From Lucinisca nassula (taxonomy: Eukaryota; Mollusca; Bivalvia; Lucinida; Lucinidae), in the NCBI GenBank assembly GCA_963580285.1, contig CAUZLF010000690.1:310001-374000 (forward strand): 64,000 nt of DNA. Reading direction: 5' to 3'. The notes beneath the pieces were generated by a model. That model was not told the origin of the DNA. It searched no databases and saw only the letters and a list, made by a program, of their open reading frames with translations. Position numbers and translations under genes: made by a program. Below are positions 41,661-53,577 of this stretch, in pieces. Within the stretch, counting starts at the first letter, position 1. Each line of letters begins with the position of its first letter.

Positions 41661-42236
41661 AGGCTTATTGAGAATTAGAGAGATCTAGTTCAAGGTAATG
41701 TTGGTTGGTACCTGATGCTCTATCTCTGGTCGGGCCCATCGGAGTCTAACGGTTGTTTTTCTTTCGCTCCAGCATTTCAGTGGTTTCTTTCTGTCGAGTC
41801 CTCACCGTTGTTTCATCTCTGTGGTTGTTTGATTATTTGTGTTCACGTAGATGTTGCAATGATGAGTTAGAAGGCCTTCATGGAGACTGAACAAATAATT
41901 TGTCTAAATCGCGACTGAAGCAAGGGCGAGGATTGTGGCTTCGTAAAATCGATTTAAGTCCCCCACTGGAATTCGTTTCCGCTGACCGCTCCAATGCGGT
42001 TCTTCTGTCGCGGTTTATTTTGTTATGACTTGTCTTTGGGTGTTTGTGTCGCTTATATTGTTTTATTTTGGATAGCCTATTGGCCATTTTGTGGGAAAGT
42101 AACTGTCCTTTTGGCTTTCCGCTATTGGTGTTTCCATTAGGTTTGTTGCTTCATGTTTGTTTCTTACCCTGTGGTGTCTCTGATGGGAGCTGTGGGTTGA
42201 TTGTATCGATTCCTGATCATTGCCTTTACTTCTATT
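41661..42236 (+). mobile_element. Penelope-like 3' tail, block B
   Basis: Same landmarks as 21605-22163. The CTGATGA core reads ATGATGA here. Ends TTTACTTCTAT next to TCAAGGG. Confidence 0.75.
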
Positions 42237-42275
42237 CAAGGGTTTAAAATTATATAGGCGTATTTTCGTTATGAC

Positions 42276-42535
42276 ATGACTAATAAGTGTAAACAATATT
42301 TTATTAACTGAGCCCCGCCAAGCGAACTTGTGTTTTCGAGTATTCCGTCATGACAAAGTTTAACTGCGCATGCTCAGCCATTCAGAGGGGCCAGGCATAT
42401 GGCTTTCTGTCTGAAGGTTCCTCTTCATCCACTGCTTGCATGAGCGAGCAGCGAAGGTTCTGGCGAGACTGCGCGGATGCGCAGGCTCGCCTGAACCTTC
42501 GCTGCTCGCATAGGCGATAAGTACCAAAATCGCTC
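42276..42535 (+). other. Hairpin-bearing replacement of the EGF exon acceptor
   Basis: Up to about 42309 the sequence matches 22556-22592. From 42310 it differs, and matching resumes at 42536 (CGCCGTGTTTA). The foreign 226 bp contains a 24-bp inverted pair with one mismatch (42444-42467 and 42486-42509) and GC-rich sequence. It removed the intron end, the acceptor and the first 15 or so bases of the exon. Confidence 0.65.
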
Positions 42536-42630
42536 GCCGTGTTTAAATAGTGGGACCTGTATACCAATATATGACTATTACATGTGTAAATGTGTGTCTC
42601 ACTACTACGGCAGCAAATGTGAAAAAAACG
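42536..42630 (+). pseudogene. Damaged duplicate EGF-like exon
   Basis: Encodes PCLNSGTCIP to GSKCEKN with five of six EGF cysteines, open and in frame, and a preserved GTAAGT donor at 42631. The first cysteine and the splice acceptor are gone (compare 22725-22838), and one codon is missing in the third loop. An intact frame without an acceptor suggests recent loss of use. Confidence 0.8.
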
Positions 42631-42759
42631 GTAAGTGTTTCATACACTAACACCATTGCGAGTTAATGCTTTCAACCATGTCTTAAAACTTCGAATTTAA
42701 ATGCCCATGGAGAACAAGGATTTTACTGACCGATCCAATGCGGTTCTTGTGTTTGAGTA

Positions 42760-43015
42760 TATTCCCCCACCAAAAGGGAGTGGGGGGCATATTTGTTTTG
42801 GTGCGGGTCCCGTCGGTGTCGGCGTATGCGTCGGCATGACACGTTCTTGTGTGCAAGATATTTCATGAACTACTGGTCGGATTTTAATCAAATTTGCAAG
42901 GCTACAACACTAGGAGAATAATGGACCGTTTTTGTTTTTGAGACCTTGAACATATTATCAAGGTCACAACTGTGCTAAATGGGTCAAATTTAGACAAAAT
43001 CCAGGTTATATCAAT
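42760..43015 (+). mobile_element. Truncated copy of the TATTCCCCC element
   Basis: Same hairpin start (TTCCCCCACCAAAAGGGAG) and first internal repeat as 22971-23720. Cut at about 43016 by a minus-strand Penelope-like copy. Confidence 0.65.
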
Positions 43016-43545
43016 GTTAGGTCAATATGAAGGCCTCCTTGCTCATCGGTGCAAAAACTCCGAGAACACAAAAAATCAAACAACCACAGAGATGAAACGA
43101 CGAAGCAGACTCGACAACAAGAAACCACAGAAATTGTGCAGCAAAAGAAAACAAACAGTTAGACTCCGAAGGGGCCGACCAGAGAAAGAGCATCAGGCAC
43201 CAACCAACCAAATTACATGTACATAAAATTAAATTCTCTCTTATTCTCAGTAAGCTTTTACGCTGGAACCGTCATAGAATATGAGGCCTGACACACCGGC
43301 GTGCAATTAAAGAGGGAAGCAAAGTTGTCAACCGTGATTGGGTTAACTAACATGCATGCAGTATAACATTTATGTTGTACCCATTTTTTATACCGAAGAA
43401 TGATTTTACGACATTGCAATAGTATATTTTTCTGAATTTATACGCCAAGCCACCATAAAATTCGGGTTCCGATAAACCTTGTTGCAAAAAAAGATTTCAG
43501 CCCAATATTGAATTTCGAATCTAAATCGGAATAACCGCAGTATGG
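43016..43545 (-). mobile_element. Penelope-like tail and RT C-terminus, minus strand
   Basis: Tail to about 43255, then the complement of the RT C-terminus (43256-43545, with GGAACCGTCATAGAATATGA near the stop). A deletion removes part of the RT near 43415. Confidence 0.65.
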
Positions 43546-44200
43546 GGGAGGGGGGAAGTGAACGGCCATTTTCGATTGAACAGGACTTGTGATTTGTATA
43601 GTGGACGATCAGCACTTGCGGTATGATATTTTCGTCGACAAGGTGAGGGATTTCATTTTTGTTCCGCGAACATAACGTTTATATGCAATTTATATGTTTA
43701 TGTCTTGTCGGTAAGATTGATGTTTTTATCATATCCCAATCGCAGACACATATTATTTTTTGGATGGCATGAAAAGAGCTAGATTGTTGATCACTTTGTT
43801 TATAGTTATTCCATAACCGGTCGACACAATTGTAAATATGCATAAAAAGTGTGTCAAGAAGCATTTCCTTTGTTATTTAGCGTTGAAGTCTTCTAATATT
43901 ATCACTGACTGAATAGAAATCAAAGACATCTTCAAAAATTAAAATCAGATCGCAGGACTGTTATAAGTATGTCACAGGAGAAAATATAAACTATTCAGAT
44001 CACTTGCTTTTGTAAGTATTCGACTAGATTGAACGGTCACTTGTTAGTTGATATTCTGAATATGCTGAAGTCATTCGCTTACTCATTGGCATAGGTTGCG
44101 GTACTGCTGATTAAACCTTTGAAAAGAAACTATCATCATACAAAATATGGTCTCAAACCATCAAATGCTTAAGAAAAAATGAGTTCTTAAAAGCATTAAC
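43546..44200. other. Unassigned sequence
   Basis: A G-rich patch (43543-43556) is followed by about 650 bp without recognised repeats. A possible mini-exon at 43588-43646 was considered and rejected. Confidence 0.35.
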
Positions 44201-45430
44201 AATAAAAATTGCTAAGTCTGAAACCTTGACCTTGAGGTAATGAGGCAGAGGCGGGGTTATTGCTGAATGAAAATTTTGACCTGTATCTGTAATAATTCCA
44301 AATATGAAGCAAATCCAGCAAATAGTTTAGGAATTATGAGCTCTTAAAAGACATAACATAAAACATTTCTAAGTCTATGACCTTGACCTTGAGGTCATGG
44401 GTTGTGGAGTATGGTTGAATAAAATTTTGGACCTGTAACAATTGTCATACCAAATATGAAGCAAATCCATTATATAGTTTGGACAATATGGGCTATTAAC
44501 ATACTTAAAGAAAATTTTTGTCTGTGACCTTGACTTTGAGGTCATGTATATGGGGAGGGGTACAGCTGAATATCACTTTGGAGCTTTACCTATCATTGCA
44601 CCAAATATAATAACAATCCATCATATGGTTTGGAAAGTATAAACTAAAAAATCAACATTAAAATATCTAAGTTTGTGACCTTGACCTTAGACGTGAGTGG
44701 GGGTATTGCCAAATAAACCTTTGGACCTGTATCTATCATCATATCAAATATAAACCAAATCCATCATATGGTTTGGAAGATACTGTATCTTTGAATTTTA
44801 ACATTAAAAATTTCTAAGCCTGTGACCTTTACCTTGAGGTAGGCATGGGCGGGGGTATTGCTGAATGATTTTTGGACCAACATCTATCATCGTAACAAAT
44901 ATAAACCAAATCAATAAAAAGGTTCAGGTTTTACCTTGTACAAATGTCTTAACTTGAGTTTTGAATATTAAAAATTTCTATGTTGGTGCCTTGACCTTGA
45001 TGCCATAGGCATGAGTGGGGGCATTGCTGAATAAAACTTTGTACCTATATCTATCACCATACGATATATGATCCAAATCCATATTATTCTTTAGAAGATA
45101 TAAGCTCTTGCATAATAAGGTGCTATCTAGTACAAATAGCTTAACCTGGGTCTATGACTTTGACCTGGAGGACATAGGCATGAGTGTGGGTATTGTGGAT
45201 TAAAATTTGCACCTATATATATCATTATACTGAATATGAACCAAACCAATCTTATACTTTGGAAGATATAAGCTCTTAAATTATAAGGTTCTACCTGATG
45301 CGTACAAATACTTTAACTTGAGTCTTCAACGTTAAAAGTTTCTAAGTGCATAACATTGACATTGAGGTGATGGGCAAGGGTGAGGGTAGTGCTGAACAAA
45401 ACTTTGTACCTATATCTATCATCAGCTCAT
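44201..45430 (+). repeat. Degenerate 140-190 bp tandem repeats with TGACCTTGACC
   Basis: Eight units, each with GACCTTGACCTTGAGGTCAT or a variant (near 44225, 44380, 44520, 44677, 44825, 44985, 45155, 45350), then GGGGGTATTGCTGAATAAA, TATCATCATACCAAATATGA and AAATCCATCATATGGTTTGG. It is probably the body of an old element that ends near the next start at 45503. Confidence 0.75.
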
Positions 45431-45502
45431 TATCTTATTTGTACAATTCGAGACTAGATTTGAAATTAACTCCTGCCTATAGGCAAACTTTAACAGATTT
45501 TT

Positions 45503-47335
45503 AGCTCACCTGGGCCGAAGGCTCGAGGGGAGCTTATAGTACAGATGGTCATCCGTCGTCCGTCCGTCGTCCGTCCATCCACACTTTTGATCAACTATAT
45601 CTCTGTATCCTACAGGCTGATCTCAATCATTTCTCATCTGTAGCATGCCTCTGGCGGGGCATTGATGACATAAACTACTTTTTGAAATCACACGAAAACT
45701 TTGGTTGCAATGGCAACCACAAGGTCCCATAGACTTACAATGGGAAAATGCTTGTCATCACCGTAGCGTCTTCAGTTTTGATCGGATCTTTCTGAAACTT
45801 ATATGTAAGGTGGCTGGGGATGAAATCTCAGATGAGTCCGAAAACCGGCTAAGTTGGCCCATTTATCATGGAGTCACGTCCCTTTGATTGCTGATCATGC
45901 CGATTTTTGACATTGTCATCACCATAGCCCCTTCTGTTTTGATCCGATCTTTCTGAAACTTATGTGTAAGGTCGCTGGGGATAAAACCTCGGATGAATTC
46001 GAAATCCAGCAAAATCGGCCCGTTTATCATAGAGTAACGTCCCTGCAAATGCTGATTTTGACCTTGTCATCACCGTAGCTCTTTTAGTTTTGATCGGATT
46101 TTTAGCTCACCTCGGCCGAAGGCTCCAGGGGAGCTTATAGTAAAGTGGGCCCTCCGTTGTCCGTACATCGTCCGTCCGTCCACACTTTTGAGCAGAAATG
46201 TCTCTGCAGCCTGCAGGCTGATCTCAATAATTTCTCATCTGCAGCATGCCTTTGGTGAGGCATTGATGATATTAGCCTTGTTTCGAAATCGCACAAAAAC
46301 TTTGGTGGCTAGGGCATCCACAGAGTCTCATAGACTTACAATGGGCAAATGTTTGTCATCACTATAGCGCCTTCAGTTTTGATCGGATCTTTTTATATGT
46401 AAGGTGTCTGGGTATAAAATCTCAGATGAGTTCGAAAATCGGCCAAGTTGGCCCATTTATCATAGAGTAACGTCCCTTTGATTGCTGCAAATGCCAATTT
46501 TGACCTTATCATCACCGTAGCCACTTAAGTTTTGATCAGATCTTTCTGGAACTTATATGTAAGGTGGCTGGGGATAAAATCTCGGATGAGTTAGAAAACC
46601 AGCCTAGTCGGCTCATTTATCATAGAGTAACGTCCAATTGCTTGCTGAAAATGCTGATTTTTGACCTTGTTATCACCGTAGCCCTTTCAGTTTCGTTAGG
46701 ATCTTTCTGAAACTTATATGTAAGGTGGCTGGGGATAAAACCTTGGATAAGTTAGTTCAGATACCGGCCAAGTCGGCACATTTATCAAAGAGTTACGTCC
46801 CTTCGTTTGCTTAAAATGCTGATTCTTTACTTTGTTATCAGCGTAGCACCTTCAGTTTTGAACGGATCTTTCTGAAACTTTTATGTTAGGTGATTGGTGA
46901 TATAATCACGGATGAGTTCGCAAACCGGCCAAGTCGGCCCATTTATCATAAAGTAACATCCCTTTGATTGCTGAAACTGTCGATTTTTGACCCTGTCATC
47001 ACCGTAGCCCCTTCAGTTTTGATCGGATCTTTCTGGAACTTATATGTAAGGTGGCTGGGGATAAAACCTCGATTGAGTTCGAAAACTGGCCAAGTCGTAC
47101 GTCGTCACTTTTCAGCAGCTATGTCTCTGCAGCCTGCAGGCTGATCTCAATCGTTTGTCATGTGTAGCATGCCTCTAGTGGGGCATTGATGATATCAGCT
47201 TTTTAGCTCACCTGGACCGAAGGCTCCAGGGGGATCTTATAGTATAGTGGGTCGTCCGTCGTCCGTCCGTCCACCCTTTTGAGCAGCTATATCTCTGCAT
47301 CCTGCAGACTAATCTCAATCATTTCTCATCTGTAG
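45503..47335 (+). mobile_element. Three AGCTCACCTGGGCC-type elements with about 160-bp repeats
   Basis: Starts at about 45503, 46103 and 47203 (TAGCTCACCTGGGCCGAAGG), each followed by GGGGAGCTTATAG and GTCGTCCGTCCGTC. Internal units repeat TTGATCGGATCTTTCTGAAA, CTTATATGTAAGGTGGCTGG and CATAGAGTAACGTCCC. Later starts interrupt earlier copies at TTTTGATCGGATTT, so they are nested in series. No coding is seen. Confidence 0.75.
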
Positions 47336-47560
47336 CTTGCCTCTGGTTTCATGGTGGTCTTCCGCTTGCGGTGTTGCTTGATGAGAATGTTCTATGTCTT
47401 ATTCGAAGCAAACCGATGCAGAACAGACATATTATGCGATTTGACCCCAGTGGTATACTTTGAATTTGATCTGCTTCAAGGACTGTGCTACCACCTCCAG
47501 AACAGTTAGTACTAGGTTTGTCTGATTTACCAGGCAATTCCTCCACAATCACAAAAAATG

Positions 47561-47562
<2 letters not shown>

Positions 47563-47617
<55 letters not shown>
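47563..47617 (+). repeat. (AC)n microsatellite
   Basis: About 27 AC units, adjoining the tail of the next SINE. Confidence 0.97.
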
Positions 47618-47618
<1 letters not shown>

Positions 47619-47800
47619 CTGTTTTTTTTTTTGTTTTGTTGATGTTGCTCTTTAACGGCCTTTACAAGAAAATCAGGGTGCCCGAAGAAAAAACACATGG
47701 CCTTCCGTTGCAAAATTGGCATCTCACATATAACCCGAGCGAACTTCTAACCATAGATGATTAAGAGTCAGTGCCCTTATCCACAAGACCACGGAGTCCC
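47618..47800 (-). mobile_element. tRNA-derived SINE, minus strand
   Basis: On the minus strand the head reads GACTCCGTGGTCTTGTGGAT, then AAGTTCGCTCGGGTT (B-box-like), then a body with CGGGCACCCTGATTTTC, and an A-rich tail beside the AC run. It differs from the other SINE families here. Confidence 0.65.
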
Positions 47801-47934
47801 GACAGCATAGATTACATAACTGTTGGTATACACAAGAAAACGCCTTCTAGACCTTCCTGTGACTGATAGACTCAAGTACTCTTCATTGGGCACCCCGGCC
47901 TCCGTCCGTCGCGGCTTGAAAAAGAGGATCTAAG

Positions 47935-48085
47935 CCTGCCCAGGCAAAGCGGTTGGAGTCGGACCGTCCACGCTTATAAACACTATCGGTTTCATTGGGC
48001 GACAGGACTTAAGCTGTTATTTCATTTCAATGTCCGGTAAATGTCCCGCAAAATTAGAAGCAACGCCACCAAAATGACCTATTGG
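47935..48085 (-). mobile_element. R1 repeat fragment, minus strand
   Basis: Complement of R1: GCCTGCCCAGGCAAAGCGG, AACACTATCGGTTTCATTGG and AGAAGCAACGCCACCAAAAT. It lacks both ends. Confidence 0.6.
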
Positions 48086-49837
48086 GGAGACCAGGGCTAG
48101 TCCGGCCTCGGGGCATGTTCGGCATATGGCTACATTTAGCATGTCAACTAGCCTAGGTTATAGAGTTTGGAATCATAATGTGAAGTCATTTATGACGATT
48201 TTATCTACGTCAGTACATAGTGACCGCCTTGAAGAATATGGCATAGATTTTGAAACCGAAATCTGGTTTCCATGCATACTGAGAAAATTTTCCATAGTAA
48301 TTATAGTTTTTACTTTTTATGGTGGCATGTAGCTGCCATCGAGATGCGAGATATTAAGTATACTTATTATACAGATAAAACAACAAAAGTGCCATAAGTC
48401 TACATAATTTTCTTGTTCATTGAGATATTTTAAGTCTACATGAAAAAAAAATGTTCTCTTATATTTAGTCGACATAAAATATGCCGTTTTATATTTCTGT
48501 CATTTTTATCTAAATTTTTGCTAAAAATGAGCGAGATAGTGCTTTAATTTGACATACACAAACTTGAAAAAAAAAGCTTATAAGGCGCCTTGCGGAACAG
48601 GCAACTCGACTTATTTTAAAAACGACACTTTATTTATATATCTTTTTATTTCACTACAAAGTCGTCTCAGTGCTTTAAAATGACATGGCAATAAACCATG
48701 TAACATTTAAGGAATATAAAAGCCGGTATTAGGTCGCCGTTAAATTAGAGAATGTAACGGAATAGAATAGATATATATATATACCCAAAGTATGGGTTAT
48801 AAGCAAATCTTCTGAAAAATGGAGACCTTATCAGTTTATTCTGCTACGTCCTCGCTGCACCCAACGAAAGTACAAAGACTCTTAAGCCACGGCTCCACTT
48901 TCACGTCTTGAGCGTTAGCTTTTATTTAGGAAATAGATTCGTGCTGGTAGTGACTAGTTGCTTAATATATCACTGGCAGGAAGTCACTCGTAAAAGTGAA
49001 AAGAACACGACGCACGTGAGCGATCTATGCACTTACGATTGACCGACAGACAGCACGTTTTTTTCTAAAAGTTTTTATTGTATGTAAAACAAGTTCATAT
49101 TATGGGTGTGACATTTTCGAAAGTTAAGTATATGAATGGGTCCCTTTTTCAGAGTACAAGAATATGAATGGGGTATGTTTTCAAAATCCTGTCCGCTCAC
49201 CCATACCTAATGGCCCTTAGTTCCCCCACCCCAACACGAGGCTTCAACTTAGAGTTTGTATCTGGCATATTAAAACACGCTCGTTTTCCATAAGAAAAGT
49301 AGACGTGTAGCGGTCATAGATATTCGGGATTTACCTCGTGGTAACTTTGCTAAACCCGGGGTTTGGTATCCAGTAATTTTATAGAGTTCGTTTTCCTGAG
49401 AAGACGATGTGCAGCAGCCAAAAAAGTAGTTTCCGACTCAATTTATTGTTTTAGTGGGATGTGTAGGTGCCTGCGCATAGCAGAAGCCCTCTCTCTGTCC
49501 TGTGAAAGGCCATATGGCCAGTTAGCAACCAACCACGGATTTCAAAAAATGTTAGCACGTACATGTAAGCACATACAGTAATCATATACATCCTAGCACA
49601 TGTGCTTGATCTATATTGGTTTTATTTTGTGTGTTAGCAAACGGTTGTTCGTCCGAGGTTTTTCTGATACACACATATTACATGTATACACCTCAATAAT
49701 TCAATATGAGGTTTGTTACGTCAGTGCGAGTTATTGTCGCATGTATTTACTTCCGAAGACAATGATCTGAATAAAGCAAACTCTAATGTCCCTGAATCAC
49801 GTAACAACACGAATATGTATTAATTGTAACACACAAA
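48086..49837. other. Mostly unassigned, with one dispersed repeat end
   Basis: TATGGTGGCATG, one base, AGCTGCCATCGAGATGCGAG (48318-48352) recurs inverted at 54908-54942. The AT-rich DNA right of it shows short similarity to 54640-54900, suggesting a repeat family present twice in opposite orientation. A TA run lies at 48770-48782. The rest has no recognised content. Confidence 0.4.
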
Positions 49838-50038
49838 ATAGAAGTAAAACAAAGATCAGGAATTGATACAATTAACTTACTCCACCCATAAACGACACCA
49901 AAGGGAAAGAAACACAAACACTAAGCGACCAGACCATAATGGAAACCTAAACAAAGGAAGGCCATAAGGACAGTTACTTTCCCACAAAATGGCCATGTGG
50001 CCATCCAAAACCAAAAGACACAAGTGATACACACAGTA
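49838..50038 (-). mobile_element. Penelope-like tail, part left of the LINE insertion
   Basis: TAGAAGTAAAACAAAGATCA to GATACACACAGTA is the end of the tail in minus orientation. It continues at 53579 as GTAAGTAACAAACAACAAC. Confidence 0.8.
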
Positions 50039-50383
50039 GATTAGATTAAACATATTTTATTGCATAAACATACAAAGGGATTGGACACAAGTTATGACAA
50101 CATTAGATAGTCCTTTCCCTAAACATAACAACAAATCATTTCAATGGTACAATGGTGGATGCAATTTAACATATAATTTATACCAGCTCAGGTTTAATAC
50201 ACACATGTGCAAGAATGCAAGCACGTCTCATGCACGCGCACGCACGCACACACGCACACACACACACACACACATACATCATTTCACACATGAAACCCCA
50301 TCCGTTGTGGTAGCGCTGTTCTTGAAATCATTAAGATGCATGTATTTGGGCCAGCAAACTAAAGAACCGAAAAGGAAATTAAT

Positions 50384-50992
50384 CTACGTATTTTCTTCAA
50401 ACCTGCGTGTATCCTTAATGAATCTAGTGATGGACTGTATGATTGATCTATTAGTAATGTCGCCATAATTTTGAGATCCTGTTGTCAGGATCTCAACATT
50501 AACATCTCGAAGGTTCAATAAAGTTTGTAAATTATGCATAAGAACGTTTCGTTGATTTGTGTATAGCTGACATTCAAAGAAATAGTGTTCTGCACTTTCG
50601 CTTGGAGCACCACAACTGCATACAGGACTCGAAATAATATTTACATGGAAAAGATCAGCCTTTAAATTGCTGCTTCTGTGTCTGATACGAGGAAGTATTA
50701 TGCTGTACTTTCGCTCGCTTATATTTGTATAATCAGCTATTTTGTCTGTTGTGAACTGAATATTAGACTTAAATTGTGAAAGAGTTGGGAGTAATCGAAT
50801 CTGTGGGTCAAGTTCATTCCACAATTTTAAGGTAGAAGGGAAGTATGAACTTTCATATGAACAAAGTCTAGAAAAAGGAATTTCGAAATTGTTCCTATTT
50901 CTTAAGTTATAAGAACTAATATCATTTACTCTATTTGGTAATAAGTCAGTGAGATAAGATGGAGCATCGCCATTGACAATTTTGTACATCAA
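50384..50992 (-). pseudogene. LINE ORF2 C-terminal domain
   Basis: It continues the RT protein after the frameshift in the A-run at 50997. It contains YNLRNRNNFEIPFSRL and a CxC, H, C cluster (CSCGAPSESAEHYFFEC) that resembles the zinc-binding motif at the end of many jockey/CR1-type ORF2 proteins. A TAA ends it near 50384. Confidence 0.8.
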
Positions 50993-50994
50993 AG

Positions 50995-52146
50995 TTATTT
51001 TTTTTTACGTTTTCGTCTATTCGCCAAGGTTTCCCAACCAGTTTCATAATAAAGAGAACGTAACGATGCAAACACTGGTAGACCTGTAACAATTCGTGCT
51101 GCATTAAGTTGTATTTGCTCCAAGCGATTGGCGTCAGTCATCGTACAGCCATCCCAAACTTCCGACCCATATTCTAACAAAGGCCTGATATAAGTACAGT
51201 ATAATCTATCAAGTGAACTTTTTGATAACTGGTACTTTAGTTTTCTTAGATATGAAACTTGCCTTGATGCTGAATCAATTATAAAATCGATATGTTTTGT
51301 CCATTTATTGTTGGATGTTAAATATATACCAAAGTGTTTGTGGATTTCGACTATATTTAATGCGATGTCGTCGTAAGTAAGCCGTAGGTCATAATCATGG
51401 AAAATGTTAGAAACTAATACAACTTCCGTTTTCGCAGGATTGAAACTTATCTGCCATGTGTTTGCCCAATCTTTTAATTTCTTAAGGTCGTTATTTAATA
51501 CCGTTTCAATTTCTGCTAAGTTAGACGACGAATAACCAATGGAGGTATCATCTGCATAAAGACGCGTTTTTCCCTCTAATTCATCTGCAATATCATTTAT
51601 ATACAATAAAAATAATAACGGACCTAAAACCGACCCTTGAGGAACTCCTGCGTTTAATTGGAGATCGTCAGATAGTTCCCCATTTACAAAAACTTTTTGT
51701 TTTCTGGAATGCAAATAACTTGTTATCCACATTAAAATGTCTCCCTTTATGCCATATTTTTCCAGTTTACATAATAAACCCTTATGCCAAACACGGTCAA
51801 AAGCTTTCGAGATATCACAAAAAACTTGACAATTTGCTTCATAGTTCTCAAGAGACAAGCATGTGTTATGTGTCAGTTCAATTAAGTGGTGAACAGTAGA
51901 GTGACCTGGCAGAAAACCAGATTGATATTTATATAAAAGTTTGTTTTCTAAAATATGATTATACAGATGTTTAAAAATAATGCGTTCAAAAGACTTGCCA
52001 ACATTACTTGTTAATGATACTGGCCTGTAATTACAACAGAGTGATTTTTCCCCTTTCTTGAACAGTGGCATAACATGTGCAATTTTCCATAATTCTGGAT
52101 ATGTATGAGCTTTCAGCGATAAATTAAAGTTTAGCCAGGGGAACAC
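50995..52146 (-). pseudogene. LINE ORF2 reverse transcriptase
   Basis: A continuous frame of 383 codons holds all main RT blocks: MPLFKKGEKSLCCNYRPVSL, YQSGFLPGHSTVHHL, FCDISKAFDRVWH (catalytic Asp), NAGVPQGSVLGPLLFLLYIN, TRLYADDTS (catalytic YADD) and SFNPAKTEVVLVSN. The thumb and LEYGSEVWDGC follow. It would copy LINE RNA at the nicked target site. The N-terminal start is set by a frameshift near 52140 and is not a real start codon. Confidence 0.9.
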
Positions 52147-52660
52147 AAACAGTACTACAAGTTAATTTTAACATTCTATTGCTGATTCCGTCTGGACCTG
52201 TTGCCTTATTAAGTTTTAGTATTTTCAAAATATCGGCCACTTCAGTTTCCGTGATCCTCATTTGTATAAAATCTACATTACAACGACTTCCAAAATTTGG
52301 AATTTCAATATTGACATCATTAATGGTGGAAATAGAGGCAAAATACCTATTTAATTCTTCAGCTTTTTCATAGTCTGTAAATGCAAAATTATTATCGCTT
52401 TTCAGTATAGGGGGTATTTTGATCGAAGTGGCTGTTTTTCCCATGAATCGCCCCATGACTTGCCAAAATGTTCTACACGAATTTCCAGTTCCCTGGTTTT
52501 GAATTATATCATCGATTTTATTCACAAAGTTATCTTTTGCATATTTGATCATATTATTAACTTTGTTGCGCTGTCGCTTATAAGGTATATGATCAATTTC
52601 CCGTTTTGTTTTAAAATAACGTTTCCGAAGTCGATCACGTATTCTTAAGTTAAATCTAAG
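52130..52660 (-). pseudogene. LINE ORF2 linker between endonuclease and RT
   Basis: From the TAG at about 52659 the frame continues through IRDRLRKRYFKTKREIDHI, NNMIKYAKDNFVNKIDD and LNKATGPDGISNRMLK, the first RT finger block, to the frameshift near 52140. Confidence 0.8.
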
Positions 52661-53577
52661 CTAAGAATTAAACCACGGTTTATCATTTTGTCTTATTAGA
52701 ACTTTTCTACAGGGAATGCATTCTTTACAAAATTGCAAAAATATATCTGTGAAATTGACACAGGCTTCATCTGCCGAACAATTTTCATTTATAATTGAAT
52801 CCCAGTCATGTGTTCTTATTAACTGATTTAACCTTTCAGTATCTACATTTTTATAATTCCAGACTTCTCTATAGTAAGACTTTGATATATTAATATTTAT
52901 CTGAAGAGAGACATATGTAGCTTTATGGTCACTGATAAACTCATCCACACTCAGGGTTCCAGAATCTAAAACAATACAGACATCAGAAACAATTACTGGA
53001 TCGATTAATGTGGCCGAATTTGCACTGACCCTTGTTGGCTCGTTAAGAACATTTCTCAAATTAAAAATCGATAAGCAATCTCTCATTTGACTGTTAGTCA
53101 GATTTATAAAGTCGATATTAATATCACCGGTCAAAATAACGTATGGCGTATAATCTAAAGCAATCTCAATTGAATTTTGAATATCTGTGATGAACAGGGA
53201 CTGTGATGCATTAAAGTCGCTCCTGTAAAGACAGCATAATAACAAATTCCTGTCTTTAAGTTTGATCTCAACCCAAATCGTTTCAATGTGAGAAGATTCT
53301 AGATCGTGTCGTCTATTGTATTGCAACAGGCTAGACATGTATATCATTATTCCCCCTCCATTTCGTGTTCTGTCCTTTCTTAGCGGTTTATCAAAGCCTT
53401 CGAGATTTAAATTATTGGAGTTGATGTCAGCATCAAGGTGTGTTTCACTAAAACATGCTATCTGGAAGGAATCAACTACATTGGATAAGTAATCTAATTT
53501 GTTTCTGGTACTTCTCGTATTCAAATGAATAATATCAAGTGAGTGAATGTCATTTGAATCTGGGCCCGGGTTTGAAT
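52661..53577 (-). pseudogene. LINE ORF2 endonuclease
   Basis: An open frame from the 5' break with SNPGPDSND near its start, then DIIHLNTRSTRNKLDYL, FSETHLD, GGGIMIYMS, LTGDINIDF, LIDPVIVSD and FISDHKATYVSL, the blocks of an apurinic-type endonuclease that nicks target DNA. It ends at a premature TAG. NPGP is the end of 2A-like skipping motifs known in some animal LINEs, but the required upstream acidic residues are missing, so this may be a remnant only. Confidence 0.85.

Larger units (their letters stand above)
40755..42275. mobile_element. Block-B foldback MITE split by a Penelope-like element
   Basis: Left end CATGACGAAAACACGC, an inverted pair around GGGTACTCGTTAGAATCGCC (40880-40920), then at about 40990 the Penelope-like fragment (to about 42236), then TCAAGGGTTTAAAATTATAT and the right end GGCGTATTTTCGTTATG. 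It is orthologous to 22285-22555. Confidence 0.75.

Noticed and set aside
43588..43646. 59-nt mini-exon between AACAG and GTGAGG
   Set aside because: The acceptor lacks a pyrimidine tract, the length is not a multiple of three, and nothing recognisable is encoded.
47349..47618. Minus-strand frame with a Cys-Val run
   Set aside because: The N-terminal part is only the AC microsatellite. The rest has no motif.
48126..48332. 68-codon frame
   Set aside because: It ends inside the dispersed repeat end at 48318-48352, has no domain, splice sites or homology that I recognise.
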